The translations under genes were made by a program, and so were the position numbers. A DNA stretch of 64,000 nt from Candidatus Terasakiella magnetica (GTDB taxonomy: Bacteria; Pseudomonadota; Alphaproteobacteria; Rhodospirillales; Terasakiellaceae), in contig NZ_FLYE01000012.1 of assembly GCF_900093605.1 (NCBI RefSeq), positions 310,001-374,000 on the forward strand. Reading direction: 5' to 3'. Shown one piece after another: positions 53,143 through 63,292 of the stretch (positions are counted from its first letter, which is position 1; each line of letters opens with the position of its first letter). Under the pieces are notes generated by a model. It ran no database searches. It was given only the letters and a program-made list of their open reading frames with translations, and was not told the DNA's origin.

Positions 53143-54405
53143 ATGGATCATTTTCAGTATAAAAACGGCGCCCTCTTTGCAGAAGACGTTGCGCTGAGCG
53201 AAATTGCCAAAGAAGTCGGCACACCGTTTTATGTTTATTCCCAAGCCACGCTTGAGCGTCACTATGAAGTGTTTGCCGAGGCGGTTAAAGACATTGATGC
53301 GACCATCTGTTTTGCCGTGAAAGCCAACTCCAACATTGCAGTTATCAAGACCTTGGCGGATTTGGGTGCAGGTGCAGATGTGGTTTCTGTTGGTGAATTA
53401 AAACGTGCACTGAAAGCAGGCGTTCCTGCTGATCGGATCGTTTATTCCGGTGTGGGTAAAAGCCGAAGCGAGCTGGAATTTGCCGTTCAAACAGGTATTC
53501 GCCAGATTAATGTGGAATCAGAAGAAGAGCTTGAACTGTTAAGCGAGGTTGCTGCGGCCCATGATGTGCGTATGCCCATTGTGTTGCGGGTCAACCCGGA
53601 TGTGGATGCCAAAACTCATGCCAAAATTTCTACAGGCAAAAGCGATAATAAATTCGGCATTGATTGGACGCGCGCGGTTGAAGTTTACCAACGTGCCAGC
53701 AATATGGCAGGCGTGGCACCAAAAGGTCTGGCGTGCCACATCGGGTCACAATTAACCGACCTTGAGCCATTTCGCGCTGCTTTTCGCCGCATGAAAGAAA
53801 TGGTTGGCGAACTACGCGGCCTTGGCTTGGATGTTAGCCGTGTTGATCTGGGCGGTGGTCTGGGTATCCCTTATGATGAGCGCGAAACCCCGCTGCCGAT
53901 TGAATATGGTAAACTGGTTGTTGAAGAACTTGGTGATCTGAATGTGGAGTTCGAGTTTGAGCCGGGCCGTATGATTGCGGGGAATGCCGGGCTTTTGGTC
54001 AGTGAAGTGATCTATGTTAAAAAAGCACCGAGCAAGACCTTTGCCATTATCGATTCTGCCATGAACGATCTAATGCGCCCTTCACTTTATGATGCCTATC
54101 ACGCCATCGTGCCGCTTGTTGAGGCTGAACATGTGGATGATATGCAGTCTTACGATATTGTTGGGCCGATTTGTGAAACAGGCGATACTTTTGCCAAAGA
54201 CCGTCAGCTCACCCGTCTTGAAAGTGGTGATCTCATCGCTTTTAGAACATCGGGTGCTTATGGCGCGACCATGTCAAATACCTATAACTCACGCGCACTT
54301 ATTCCTGAAGTGATGGTGAAAGGCGATAAATTCGCCGTTATTCGCCGCCGCATTGAGATTGAAGAACAGATGGATATGGAAAGCCTGCCTGATTGGCAAT
54401 CGTAG
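53143..54405 (+). CDS. lysA: Diaminopimelate decarboxylase (LysA)
   Basis: LysA makes lysine from meso-diaminopimelate. The 420-residue protein has the PLP lysine in CFAVKANSN, the GSQLTDLEPF loop, DLGGGLGIPY, EPGRMIAGNAG and the active-site Cys in GPICETGDTFA, all family markers. It is 11 bases after the lipoprotein gene, so argH-lptM-like-lysA probably form one transcript. Confidence 0.97.
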   Translation: MDHFQYKNGALFAEDVALSEIAKEVGTPFYVYSQATLERHYEVFAEAVKDIDATICFAVKANSNIAVIKTLADLGAGADVVSVGELKRALKAGVPADRIVYSGVGKSRSELEFAVQTGIRQINVESEEELELLSEVAAAHDVRMPIVLRVNPDVDAKTHAKISTGKSDNKFGIDWTRAVEVYQRASNMAGVAPKGLACHIGSQLTDLEPFRAAFRRMKEMVGELRGLGLDVSRVDLGGGLGIPYDERETPLPIEYGKLVVEELGDLNVEFEFEPGRMIAGNAGLLVSEVIYVKKAPSKTFAIIDSAMNDLMRPSLYDAYHAIVPLVEAEHVDDMQSYDIVGPICETGDTFAKDRQLTRLESGDLIAFRTSGAYGATMSNTYNSRALIPEVMVKGDKFAVIRRRIEIEEQMDMESLPDWQS

Positions 54406-54488
54406 GGCCTTTTTTCACAAAGACTTGTATAGCCATCAAGGGCGTCACGGTTTACTCTTTATCATAAGAAAACAGTGATAGGCCCTTG

Positions 54489-56900
54489 ATGAGCAAACAG
54501 GAACAACAGGTCGAATTTGAACCCTCCATGCTGAGACAACTTCAGCATTTGGTGTTCTGGACCCGTTGTGTCTTGTTATGGGAGGCGCTCTGGCCGCGTC
54601 TCTGGCCTTTTTTGATCGCAATCAGCTGCTTGTTGATTGTCATCCTGTTTGATCTTCTCCCCCTTTTAAATGCCTCACTTCATGTACTTGTTCTGGGCGT
54701 GGCCCTGTTGGGCTGTGGGGGCTTGGCCTTTTTGGGCGTGAAGGACCTTGTTTGGCCCAGCGAGAAAGAAGCCCTTGTGCGCCTTGAGCGTGATAATGCT
54801 CTTGAAAATCAGCCTCTTATGGCTTTGCTGGACCAACCCGTAGCGCTCAATCAGTCAAAGTTTGCCATGCAGGTATGGATATATCACCAAGACCGTATGG
54901 CAGCGGCCTTAAAAGAGATCAAACGGCCTTGGCCACGGTCTTATCTTTATAAGCGTGATCCGTATTCCTTGCGCGCAGGCTTGATTTTGCTTCTTTTTTT
55001 AGGTGGGGTTGAAGCCCGCTTTGATACATCTGATCGGTTTATACGCGCCTTTGCTCCGGCCTTTGGTGCGCAAGATAGTGAAAACTGGCAGTTACAGGCA
55101 TGGGTGAGCCAACCTGCCCATACAAATTTGGGTTCTGTTTATTTAGAAGCAAAAAGCGATAGTAAAAAAACGACCTCTCCCATTAAAATTGCGCAAAATA
55201 GTGAGATTCTCTTGCGCCTTGAAACAGGGGCCACGCGCGATAACATCAGCCTGAAATTTGGCCCTTATGAGCAGGAGTTTGAAAATCTTGGCAAAGGGGT
55301 GTTCAGCCTTGAAACCACCTTAAGCCAAGGTAGTGTTATAAGTGTTCTTCGAAATGACCATGCGCTTCATCACTGGCCCCTTGAATTAATTGGTGATCAA
55401 GCCCCAAAAATTGCGCTGACAGGTCAGCCACAAACAGGGTTTCGCGGTCATATGCAAATTGGTTTTCAAGCCAGAGATGATTATGGCCTGACTGAAGCCA
55501 GTTTAATCTTGCGCCAGAAAAATGCTCAAAACGCTGAAGAAATTAAGATCACAAACCAGCTTGATAGCACCAAGGCCAAAGGGCTGTTTAGTGAAAATCT
55601 TGCCAGCCACCCTTGGGCGGGAATGCCTGTTATTATGACCCCCATGGTGCGCGATAATTTAGGTCAGTCTGCACGCGGACAAGCCCTTGAAGCGATCTTG
55701 CCTGAGCGCAAATTCACCCATCCGGTGGCCATACGTTTGGTTTCGATTCGCAAGCAGCTTTATAAGGCAAGCCCAGAAGATCGCCTGTTTAGCCGCTTGT
55801 GGTTAGGCCGCTTGTTAGAAGCTCCAGAAGAATTTAGCGATTCGGTGGCAGTTTATATCGCCTTAAAGGTTGCCTCAGACCGTTTACATGAGGAAACACC
55901 CCCAGAGGAAATTGTGCGGGTTCAGGCTATTTTATGGGAAACAGCGGTTCATCTGGAAGAAGGGGCAAGCGGCAGTGCGCGCAACCAGCTTGAATTTATG
56001 TCGCGCCAGATGCAGGAATTGTTGCAATCATCAGAAGATAAAGCGGCAATGGAGGCCTTGTTTGAACAGATGCGCCAAAGCCTTGATCATTATTTACAGC
56101 AAATGATGAACTCAGCGGGGGAATTAAAAGGCTTTGAAGAAGCGCTACATAATGAACAAGTCGATATGGTCGGGCGTGACCAATTAATGGATATGCTTAA
56201 TAAAGCGCGCGAGTTGATGCGCCAAGGCAATGTAAAAGCTGCAAAGGCGGTGATGGACCAGTTTCAATCTGTCCTGTCGCGCCTTGCCATGCAGCAAAAG
56301 GTCGATCCCAAGCAAGCCGCCAAAGCACGTAAAATTCTGGAAGATTTGCGTCAACTTAAAGAAGACCAGCAGCAATTGCTCGATAAAACCTTTCAACGCA
56401 GCCGTAATCTGGCAAGCCCATCGGTAAAATCTACCAAACAGGCTATTGAAGAAGCTTTAGAACAAGAACGATTGCTTGAAATCTTGCGCGACCAGATGAA
56501 AAAAATGCGCGAGATGGAGGTTAAAATGCCCAAAGGCTTAATGGAGGCTGATAAAAATATGCTGCAGTCTCAAAAAGCGCTAGAGCGCGGCCTTGATGAA
56601 GAATCCATCCAAGCCCAGATGCGGGTGCTGAGTAAACTGGAAGACGGGCTTAAAAACTCTGCCCAATCCTTAGCGCGTAAAATGGGCATGCAACCCATGC
56701 CCCAAACCCTGCCCGGTCATGACCCGCTTGGGCGCGGGCGTAGCGGGCCGATCCAGACACGGGGCAAGAATGTCGTGCCTTCAGAGCGTGAAATGCATCA
56801 ATCTCGTGAAATTTTGCAGGAATTATATCGCAGAGCCGGACAAAAAAGTCGCCCTGAGCAAGAATTACAATATATTGATCGTCTGCTGGATCGTTTTTAA
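54489..56900 (+). CDS. Large membrane-anchored coiled-coil protein, TIGR02302/DUF4175
   Basis: The 803-residue protein has two adjacent membrane segments near the N-terminus (about 40-60 and 65-85), a third short hydrophobic stretch (near 165), a beta-rich middle and a long C-terminal half rich in Q, M, E and K with coiled-coil character (LEFMSRQMQELLQSSEDKAA, DQMKKMREME). This is the layout of TIGR02302 (DUF4175), an alphaproteobacterial envelope family of unknown role. ATG 54489 is preferred over an adjacent TTG. It lies between lysA and the pepP-like gene. Confidence 0.85.
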   Translation: MSKQEQQVEFEPSMLRQLQHLVFWTRCVLLWEALWPRLWPFLIAISCLLIVILFDLLPLLNASLHVLVLGVALLGCGGLAFLGVKDLVWPSEKEALVRLERDNALENQPLMALLDQPVALNQSKFAMQVWIYHQDRMAAALKEIKRPWPRSYLYKRDPYSLRAGLILLLFLGGVEARFDTSDRFIRAFAPAFGAQDSENWQLQAWVSQPAHTNLGSVYLEAKSDSKKTTSPIKIAQNSEILLRLETGATRDNISLKFGPYEQEFENLGKGVFSLETTLSQGSVISVLRNDHALHHWPLELIGDQAPKIALTGQPQTGFRGHMQIGFQARDDYGLTEASLILRQKNAQNAEEIKITNQLDSTKAKGLFSENLASHPWAGMPVIMTPMVRDNLGQSARGQALEAILPERKFTHPVAIRLVSIRKQLYKASPEDRLFSRLWLGRLLEAPEEFSDSVAVYIALKVASDRLHEETPPEEIVRVQAILWETAVHLEEGASGSARNQLEFMSRQMQELLQSSEDKAAMEALFEQMRQSLDHYLQQMMNSAGELKGFEEALHNEQVDMVGRDQLMDMLNKARELMRQGNVKAAKAVMDQFQSVLSRLAMQQKVDPKQAAKARKILEDLRQLKEDQQQLLDKTFQRSRNLASPSVKSTKQAIEEALEQERLLEILRDQMKKMREMEVKMPKGLMEADKNMLQSQKALERGLDEESIQAQMRVLSKLEDGLKNSAQSLARKMGMQPMPQTLPGHDPLGRGRSGPIQTRGKNVVPSEREMHQSREILQELYRRAGQKSRPEQELQYIDRLLDRF

Positions 56901-56921
56901 GTGAGTTAAGGAAGAATAAGA

Positions 56922-58694
56922 ATGAAAGAACGTGCCGCGCGCCTGTCTGCATTACGCCGTGAGATGAATATTTTTGGCATGGATGGTTTTATCGTACCGC
57001 GCAGTGATGAACACCAAGGCGAATATGTTGCGCCTTGTTCTGAGCGTCTGGCTTGGCTTACAGGTTTTACAGGCTCGGCAGGGTTTGCCATTGTGCTGGC
57101 AAAAAAGGCCGCCATTTTCATTGATGGGCGCTACACTTTGCAAGTCAGCCAAGAAGTTGATGAAGCCGCATTTGACTATCGCCATGTTGCAGATGAACCT
57201 GCAAGTGAATGGCTGGCAGGCGAGCTTGGTGCGGGTATGAAGCTTGCTTATGACCCATGGCTACATACAGGCCCGAGCCTGCATCGCTTAAAAAAAGCAT
57301 GTGAAAAGGTTGGGGCAAAACTGGTTGCAGCCCCGCATAATTTCATCGATGCCATTTGGGCGGATCGCCCCGAGCCACCGCTTAATCCCATTTATCCCCA
57401 CTCCCTTGATTATGCAGGCCAAAGCCATGGGGAAAAGCTGTCTGACATTGCTGATAAACTGCGCAGCGAGGGCCAAGACGCCATGGTGTTAAGCTTGCCC
57501 GATTCCATTGCATGGCTGTTTAATATTCGCGGCAGTGACATCCCCTGTACACCCGTCGGGCTTGGTTTTGCCCTTGTTCATTCACAAGGAACGGCGTGCC
57601 TGTTTATGGATCATCGCAAAGTGGGGGAAGAGGTCCGCACCCATTTAGGCGATAATATAAAAACCTATGATCCACAGGATTTAGCGGAGCATCTTGATCG
57701 TCTGAAAGGCCATAAGGTGCGCCTTGATGGTACCAGTGCACCAAAATGGATACATGAGCACCTTAAAAAGGCTAAGGCCGAGGTGGTTTTAGGTGACGAC
57801 CTGACCGTCTTGCCAAAGGCGTGCAAAAACGCGGTTGAAGTTGACGGTATGCGCAATGCCCACCGCCGTGATGGCGCAGCTATGGTTCGGTTTTTATACT
57901 GGCTTTCCAAGCAACCTTTTTCCAAAGGTGTTCATGAAATGGCGGTTTCCCAAAAGGTCGATTCGATTCGCAGTGAGGATGAGCTTTTTTATGATTTAAG
58001 CTTTAACACCATTTCCGGTGCAGGCGAAAATGGCGCGATTGTGCATTATCGCGTGAGTGAGGAAAGCTCAATCCCTTTGCCTGAAAACGGCCTCTATCTG
58101 GTGGATAGCGGGGCGCAATATCGCGATGGCACCACCGATATTACCCGCACCATTGTGCGCGGCACGCCAACGGATGAGATGAAAGACCGTTATACCCGTG
58201 TGCTTAAAGGTCATATCGGGGTTTCTGCCACGCGTTTTCCCAAAGGCACCACGGGCTCACAACTTGATGTATTGGCCCGTCATGCCCTTTGGCAAGCTGG
58301 GTTGGATTACGATCATGGCACAGGCCATGGGGTGGGCAGTTTTTTAAATGTCCATGAAGGCCCGCAGCGTATTTCTAAAATGCCAAGCAAAACAGCCTTG
58401 CTTGGGGGCATGGTGATTTCAAATGAGCCGGGTTATTACAAGGCGGGTGAATATGGCATTCGCTTGGAAAACCTGATTTGTGTGCAGCCTTCACAAAAGG
58501 GCGAGCGCGAAATGCTGGAATTTGAGCCCCTGACCCTCTGCCCGTTTGATTTAAAAGGGGTTGAGGCCAGCTTGTTAAGCTCGGCTGAGGTCAACTGGCT
58601 AAATGCGTATCACGCACGTGTGCGCGAAGAACTCAGCCCCATGTTAGGTGAGGATGAGGCTGCATGGTTGGCTGAAGCAACACAGGCGATATAA
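56922..58694 (+). CDS. pepP: Aminopeptidase P family protein (M24B, three-domain form)
   Basis: This metallopeptidase removes N-terminal residues before proline. The 590-residue length indicates the three-domain form, with two creatinase-like N-terminal domains and a C-terminal M24 domain, longer than E. coli PepP (about 440). Metal ligands appear in LVDSGAQYRDGTTDITRT (two Asp), DHGTGHGVG (His), NEPGYY (Glu) and RLENLI (Glu). The closing WLNAYHARVRE is usual. The gene name is by family. Confidence 0.9.
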   Translation: MKERAARLSALRREMNIFGMDGFIVPRSDEHQGEYVAPCSERLAWLTGFTGSAGFAIVLAKKAAIFIDGRYTLQVSQEVDEAAFDYRHVADEPASEWLAGELGAGMKLAYDPWLHTGPSLHRLKKACEKVGAKLVAAPHNFIDAIWADRPEPPLNPIYPHSLDYAGQSHGEKLSDIADKLRSEGQDAMVLSLPDSIAWLFNIRGSDIPCTPVGLGFALVHSQGTACLFMDHRKVGEEVRTHLGDNIKTYDPQDLAEHLDRLKGHKVRLDGTSAPKWIHEHLKKAKAEVVLGDDLTVLPKACKNAVEVDGMRNAHRRDGAAMVRFLYWLSKQPFSKGVHEMAVSQKVDSIRSEDELFYDLSFNTISGAGENGAIVHYRVSEESSIPLPENGLYLVDSGAQYRDGTTDITRTIVRGTPTDEMKDRYTRVLKGHIGVSATRFPKGTTGSQLDVLARHALWQAGLDYDHGTGHGVGSFLNVHEGPQRISKMPSKTALLGGMVISNEPGYYKAGEYGIRLENLICVQPSQKGEREMLEFEPLTLCPFDLKGVEASLLSSAEVNWLNAYHARVREELSPMLGEDEAAWLAEATQAI

Positions 58695-58735
58695 AGAGAT
58701 AGATGAAGTCCCCGCATTAGCGAGGACAACATTCT

Positions 58736-59671
58736 TTATGCGTTAAGGCCTCGGATCATGGTGCCTGCACCATGTTCCGTGAAGATCTCCAGCAAAACCG
58801 CATGGGGCACGCGCCCGTCCATGATGACAGCGGCATTAACACCGGGGGTTTCTTCTGTTTGTTCAACCGCGCCAAGGCAAGTTTCAATCTTGGGGATCAT
58901 ACCGCCAGAAATGGTGCCATCTGCGATCATGGCGCGCGCTTCAACCGCATTCATTTCCTGAATGAGGTTTTTATCGCCATCCATAACACCTGCAATATCG
59001 GTGAGCATCAAGAGACGCTTGGCATCAATGGCCGCTGCAATTGCGCCTGCGGCTGTATCAGCATTGATGTTAAAGGTCTCGCCATTGGCACCCATACCGA
59101 TGGGGGCAACAACCGGAATGATATCGGATTCAAGGAAAGTATCGAGAATATGAGGTGTGACAAACTCAGGCTCTCCGACAAAACCAAGATCGAGCACTTT
59201 CTCGATATTCGATTCGGGGTCTTTTTTGGTGCGATGGAGTTTTTTAGCGCGAATGAGGCTACCGTCTTTTCCGCTCAAGCCCACAGCGAACCCACCAGCT
59301 GCATTGATATTGGCAACGATGGATTTGTTGATGGAACCGGAAAGCACCATTTCCGCCACATCAATGGTGGCTTGGTCGGTGACGCGCAGACCATCGATAA
59401 AGTTGGTTTCAACTTCTAAACGTTTCAGCATATTGCCGATTTGCGGGCCACCACCGTGGACAACAACCGGATTGATGCCCACTTGTTTAAGCAGGACGAT
59501 ATCCTTGGCAAAGAGTTTCGCAAGCTCAGGGTCACCCATGGCATGCCCGCCATATTTGATCACGACGGTTTCACCGGCGTAGCGCTGCATATAAGGAAGC
59601 GCTTCTGATAAGGTAACAGCTTGGGAAAGATAATCTTCTTCAGTCATGGGTGACTTATCAAGGGTCGTCAT
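58736..59671 (-). CDS. argB: Acetylglutamate kinase (ArgB)
   Basis: ArgB phosphorylates N-acetylglutamate in arginine synthesis. The 311-residue protein has KYGGHAMGD (ATP-binding Lys), [11 protein letters not shown], the acetylglutamate-binding [19 protein letters not shown] and a terminal GTMIRG loop. An AGGAAG site precedes ATG 59671. It is at the end of the rpmH-rnpA-yidD-yidC-engB-argB group. Confidence 0.96.
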   Translation of the reverse strand: MTTLDKSPMTEEDYLSQAVTLSEALPYMQRYAGETVVIKYGGHAMGDPELAKLFAKDIVLLKQVGINPVVVHGGGPQIGNMLKRLEVETNFIDGLRVTDQATIDVAEMVLSGSINKSIVANINAAGGFAVGLSGKDGSLIRAKKLHRTKKDPESNIEKVLDLGFVGEPEFVTPHILDTFLESDIIPVVAPIGMGANGETFNINADTAAGAIAAAIDAKRLLMLTDIAGVMDGDKNLIQEMNAVEARAMIADGTISGGMIPKIETCLGAVEQTEETPGVNAAVIMDGRVPHAVLLEIFTEHGAGTMIRGLNA

Positions 59672-59685
59672 GTTCAGTCTACTTC

Positions 59686-60339
59686 CTACACTTCAAATTC
59701 TTTAACCAAACGCCCGATGGTGGCACGGACTTCGGCAATGCCAGCTCCTTTTTCAGAACTGGTGACAAGGATATCAGGATGTGCAGCCGGATGTTTAGCT
59801 AATTCTTTCTCAATATCGCTTATATGTTTATCGAGCTCTTTCTTTTTGGCTTTATCAGCCTTGGTCACGATGATCTGATAAGACATCGCCGCCGTGTCCA
59901 TCATTTCCATGACGGGGCGGTCGGTATTTTTAATACCGTGGCGACCATCGATCAAAACAAAGGCGCGGCGCAACTGGGGGCGACCACGAAGATAAGAAAA
60001 GACCACATCCTGCCATTTTTTAACTTCACCCACAGGGGCTTTGGCATAGCCATAGCCAGGCTGATCACAAAAGACCAGACGATTGATGATGTTAAAGAAG
60101 TTGAGCTGTTGCGTGCGCCCGGGTGTGGAGGAGGTGCGTGCCAGATCACGACGCCCACAAAGCGCATTGATTAGGCTGGATTTACCCACGTTGGAACGTC
60201 CGGCAAAACAAATCTCGACGGCTTTTGTATCAGGCAACTGTTCAAGATGGGCCGCACCCAGCATGAAATCTGTCTCTTGTGTGAAAAGCCAACGACCAAA
60301 TTCAATTTCGTCGTCACTAAAATCTTGGGTATCAGTCAT
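59686..60339 (-). CDS. engB: Ribosome biogenesis GTPase EngB (YsxC/YihA)
   Basis: EngB helps assemble the 50S ribosomal subunit. The 217-residue GTPase has [14 protein letters not shown] (G1), SSTPGRTQ (G2), CDQPGYGYA (G3) and VTKADK (G4). It lies between yidC and argB on the same strand, 14 bases before argB. A hairpin that can end yidC separates it from yidC. Confidence 0.95.
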   Translation of the reverse strand: MTDTQDFSDDEIEFGRWLFTQETDFMLGAAHLEQLPDTKAVEICFAGRSNVGKSSLINALCGRRDLARTSSTPGRTQQLNFFNIINRLVFCDQPGYGYAKAPVGEVKKWQDVVFSYLRGRPQLRRAFVLIDGRHGIKNTDRPVMEMMDTAAMSYQIIVTKADKAKKKELDKHISDIEKELAKHPAAHPDILVTSSEKGAGIAEVRATIGRLVKEFEV

Positions 60340-60349
60340 GAGAGGAACC

Positions 60350-60386
60350 TAAAAAGCATCATCCCCGCGAGTAGTGCGGGGATGAT
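60350..60386 (-). terminator. Terminator-like hairpin after yidC
   Basis: ATCATCCCCGC and GCGGGGATGAT (60386-60376 and 60368-60358 on the minus strand) pair perfectly around a 7-base loop, followed by GCTTTTT. It resembles the CATCCCCGC-type dispersed hairpins and may partly end the yidC transcript before engB. Confidence 0.75.
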
Positions 60387-60392
60387 ATTGAT

Positions 60393-62129
60393 TTACTTCT
60401 GTGCTTCCATGCGTTTTGTAATCACATATTGCTGAGCAATGGAAAGAAGGTTGTTCCAGACCCAGTAGATCACAAGACCGGCTGGGAAGGCTGCCAGCAT
60501 GAAGGTGAAGACGACAGGTAAGAACATCATCATCTTGGCCTGAACCGGATCAGTCGGTTGTGGGTTCAGTTTCTGCTGGATGAACATGGACAGACCCATA
60601 AGCAACGGCCATACACCGATCATCAACAATTGTGGTGGGTCCCATGGGATCAAACCAAACAGGTTGAAGATAGTGGTCGGGTCCGGTGCGGACAAATCCT
60701 GAATCCAGCCATAAAATGGCGCATGGCGCATTTCAATGGAAACGAACAACACTTTATAAAGGGCAAAGAACACAGGAATTTGCAGCAAAATTGGCAAACA
60801 ACCAGAAGCCGGGTTGGCTTTCTCGCGTTTATAAAGCGCCATCATTTCCTGGTTCATACGCTGCTTGTCATCGGCAAACTGTTTTTGCAGTTGCTTGATC
60901 TTTGGACCGAGCGTTTTCATTTTCGCCATAGAGCGATAAGACGTGTTGGCCAGTGGGAAGAACAAAATCTTCACCCCAACAGTCAGTGCCAAAATAGCCA
61001 GACCAAAGTTACCCAAAATGCCGTAGAGCCAAGACATGGCGATGAAGAACGGCTTGGTGATGAAGAAGAACCAGCCGAAATCGATCGCCAGATCAAATTC
61101 CTGAACGCCTGTTGTTTCTTCATAATGTGTCAGCATATCAAGTTCTTTGGCACCGGCAAAAAAGGTGCTTTTGAAATTGATTGTCTGGCCTTGGCTCGCT
61201 GAGAGTTTCGGGCCGAGGTAATCTGTTTGATATTTATCCAGATTATCGCTGCGGTAATGGCTGAAACGGTGGTTCACCATGACATTTTGGTCAGGAACCA
61301 GTGCGGTCAGCCAGTATTTATCGGTAATGCCGATCCAGCCACCTTTAACCGGGTCAACCTTCTGTGTGCCTTTTTCCTGAAGGTCATCATAATCGACTTC
61401 TTCAAGAACATGGTCAAACACACCCAGCAGACCTTCATGCAAAATGAAGAAGCCACTTGTTTGTGGTGTACCAGAGCGCGAGATCAGACCATATGGGTAA
61501 AGGTCAACGCCTGCGCTGCTTACGTTGGCAACAGAATCGTTAATGGTAAAGGCGTAATTTTCATCAAGGGCGATGTTACGGGTAAAGAGCAAGCCTTCGC
61601 CGTTATCCCAGTTCAGGCTGACAGAACCACCTGCTTTAAGCACGGTGTTGTCTGTGGACCAAACTGTCTCAGCCGTTGGGACTTTTACATTTGGGGCAGA
61701 CCAGCCAAATTCTGCATAATAGGCAGATTGCAGACCTTTTGGATTAAGCAGTGTGATTTTATCACTGTCTTCGCTTAACTCTTCACGGTAATCGCTCAAG
61801 ATCAGGTCATCAATGCGACCGCCTTGAATAGAGATGGAACCCTCAAGGCGTGGCGATTCGATCTTGATGCGCGCAGAAGCATCCAGTTTTTGTGAGCGCG
61901 TCGCCATGGCTTTTTTCATTGCCTCGGCTGCGCCACCTGGAATTTGCGGTGCATAGGATTGATCAGCTGCGTCTTGGTTGGCTGCAGGTGCTTGTGGTGT
62001 TGAGCCACCCTGCGCGGTTTGTTGTTCTTGTTGAACCGGCTGTTCAGCCGGTGGGAACAACAGTTGGGAGCCAAAAAGAATTACGATTGAAAGAGCAATC
62101 GCTAAAAACATATTTTTCTGGTCGTTCAT
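60393..62129 (-). CDS. yidC: Membrane protein insertase YidC
   Basis: YidC inserts inner-membrane proteins, alone or with SecYEG. The 578-residue protein has an N-terminal membrane helix (MFLAIALSIVILFG), a Q/P/A-rich linker, the large periplasmic domain, then the conserved core from about residue 350 (YGILGNFGLAILALTVGVKI) with KMKTLGPKIKQLQ and five helices, ending in the AAFPAGLVIYWVWNNLLS segment. This is the Gram-negative YidC layout. Confidence 0.97.
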   Translation of the reverse strand: MNDQKNMFLAIALSIVILFGSQLLFPPAEQPVQQEQQTAQGGSTPQAPAANQDAADQSYAPQIPGGAAEAMKKAMATRSQKLDASARIKIESPRLEGSISIQGGRIDDLILSDYREELSEDSDKITLLNPKGLQSAYYAEFGWSAPNVKVPTAETVWSTDNTVLKAGGSVSLNWDNGEGLLFTRNIALDENYAFTINDSVANVSSAGVDLYPYGLISRSGTPQTSGFFILHEGLLGVFDHVLEEVDYDDLQEKGTQKVDPVKGGWIGITDKYWLTALVPDQNVMVNHRFSHYRSDNLDKYQTDYLGPKLSASQGQTINFKSTFFAGAKELDMLTHYEETTGVQEFDLAIDFGWFFFITKPFFIAMSWLYGILGNFGLAILALTVGVKILFFPLANTSYRSMAKMKTLGPKIKQLQKQFADDKQRMNQEMMALYKREKANPASGCLPILLQIPVFFALYKVLFVSIEMRHAPFYGWIQDLSAPDPTTIFNLFGLIPWDPPQLLMIGVWPLLMGLSMFIQQKLNPQPTDPVQAKMMMFLPVVFTFMLAAFPAGLVIYWVWNNLLSIAQQYVITKRMEAQK

Positions 62130-62216
62130 TTCAGCCTTTATTTCCGCGAAGGAACCCCTGATTATTAAAAAAACGACCTTTTATATATGACTAGTCTTTA
62201 GGCAAAAAGTCGCTTC

Positions 62217-62486
62217 TTATTTAGAACTATGATGTGAGCCGCATCCACAGGATGACGATTCGTTTTTTTGTGGAACAGGATCAAAACCCGATCCCCCCCA
62301 CGGATTGCAGCGAAAGATTCTTTTGACCCCCATCCAACTCCCTTTAAAGGGACCGAATCGTTCAATGGCTTGGATAGCATATTGCGAACAGGTCGGGCTA
62401 TACCGACAGGCCCCGGGCAGAATCGGCGAAATACCATATTGGTAAATACGCACAATTGCCTTTGCTATATAAGCCAAAAAGGTCAT
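62217..62486 (-). CDS. yidD: Membrane insertion efficiency factor YidD
   Basis: YidD is a small amphipathic protein that aids YidC. The 89-residue product has the hallmark [19 protein letters not shown] and [15 protein letters not shown]. Its start overlaps the rnpA stop (four bases), so the two are translated together. The C-terminal tail is Cys/Ser/His-rich (SCGCGSHH), longer than in E. coli. Confidence 0.96.
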   Translation of the reverse strand: MTFLAYIAKAIVRIYQYGISPILPGACRYSPTCSQYAIQAIERFGPFKGSWMGVKRIFRCNPWGGSGFDPVPQKNESSSCGCGSHHSSK

Positions 62487-62923
62487 TTCAGACTCTTTTC
62501 GTGCTTTGTTTTTTGCTTTGGTGGCGGGGCCTCATTATGAACCCCCGTTTTCCAGAGCGCGGTTTTTAAATCTTTTTCCAATTGGGCAAAGGGACGGGTA
62601 AGCGTTTCTTTGCGACCGATTAAAACCAGATCAAAACCAGATCGGGCCTTTTTAAACAAGACAAGGTCAGCAACAGCCCGAAGTCGCCGTCTGGCGCGAT
62701 TGCGCTCAGGGGCATTTCCGACTTTTTTGCTGACCGTAAATCCGATCCGAATATCCGGTTGCCCTTCCGAAATCGCATTAGGTTTTAGACTCTTATATAT
62801 AGATACAAGAGGCTTTGACCTTTTGCGGACTTGTAAAATCAGGCCGGGTGTTACCCACTTCTTACGAGTCGAAGCGACTGAAAGAAATTCACGTCGTTTT
62901 TTGAGACGTGGAATACGGGACAT
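62483..62923 (-). CDS. rnpA: Ribonuclease P protein component (RnpA)
   Basis: RnpA binds the RNase P RNA and assists tRNA 5' maturation. ATG 62923 after AAGGA gives 146 residues; a TTG two codons earlier is possible. It starts with the basic RLKKRREF motif and contains the signature [14 protein letters not shown]. The C-terminal extension is lysine- and proline-rich. It follows rpmH, the standard pairing. Confidence 0.95.
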   Translation of the reverse strand: MSRIPRLKKRREFLSVASTRKKWVTPGLILQVRKRSKPLVSIYKSLKPNAISEGQPDIRIGFTVSKKVGNAPERNRARRRLRAVADLVLFKKARSGFDLVLIGRKETLTRPFAQLEKDLKTALWKTGVHNEAPPPKQKTKHEKSLK

Positions 62924-62962
62924 ACCCAACCATCCTTTACGGGCAAGTCAAGCGTAAGAGAC

Positions 62963-63097
62963 TTACGCAGACAGGCGCTTGCGGCCTTTGGCGCGGCGAG
63001 CAGAAAGAACGCGGCGGCCTGCAACAGTAGCCATACGGCTACGGAAACCATGGCGGCGTTTGCGAACGAGCTTGCTGGGCTGATACGTGCGTTTCAC
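62963..63097 (-). CDS. rpmH: 50S ribosomal protein L34 (RpmH)
   Basis: A GTG-initiated minus-strand frame of 44 residues begins [18 protein letters not shown] and ends KGRKRLSA, which is ribosomal protein L34. A GGAG ribosome site lies about 8 bases upstream of the GTG. It is the first gene of the rnpA-yidD-yidC group. Confidence 0.97.
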   Translation of the reverse strand: MKRTYQPSKLVRKRRHGFRSRMATVAGRRVLSARRAKGRKRLSA

Positions 63098-63144
63098 GGG
63101 TCAACTCCGTTAAATTAGTTGAAAACATAAGTAAACGAGCCCGC

Positions 63145-63173
63145 TGTATAAGGGTTTGGGGACCTTAAGTCAA
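63145..63173 (-). promoter_or_regulatory. Sigma70-type promoter of rpmH
   Basis: On the minus strand TTGACT (63173-63168), a 17-base spacer and TATACA (63150-63145) form a near-consensus promoter about 45 bases upstream of the rpmH GTG. Confidence 0.8.
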
Positions 63174-63256
63174 CGGACTCATTAGCTTGATCCTAATAAA
63201 AGTACATTTAATAAGCTTCCCTGTAAAAAAATCTAGATTTTAGCCGCGCGGTTATG

Positions 63257-63292
63257 TTATTGTGCAGTGCACAAACAATTTGTGCATCGCAA
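63257..63292. promoter_or_regulatory. TGC-type operator-like motifs upstream of phaZ
   Basis: TTATTGTGCAGTGCACAA (63257-63274) contains the perfect 15-base palindrome TTGTGCAGTGCACAA and matches the etfB site. TTGTGCATCGCAA (63280-63292) shares the 12-mer TGTGCATCGCAA with the ecm/ccr region. A third element TTATTTGTGCGTAAA lies at 63353-63367. Regulatory function is inferred. Confidence 0.55.

Noticed and set aside
58772-59419. 215-codon frame antisense to argB
   Set aside because: It is the opposite strand of a firm argB and has no recognisable motifs or ribosome site.
60558-61202. 214-codon frame antisense to yidC
   Set aside because: Low-complexity composition (Q, H, R rich) as expected from the antisense of a membrane protein; no independent support.
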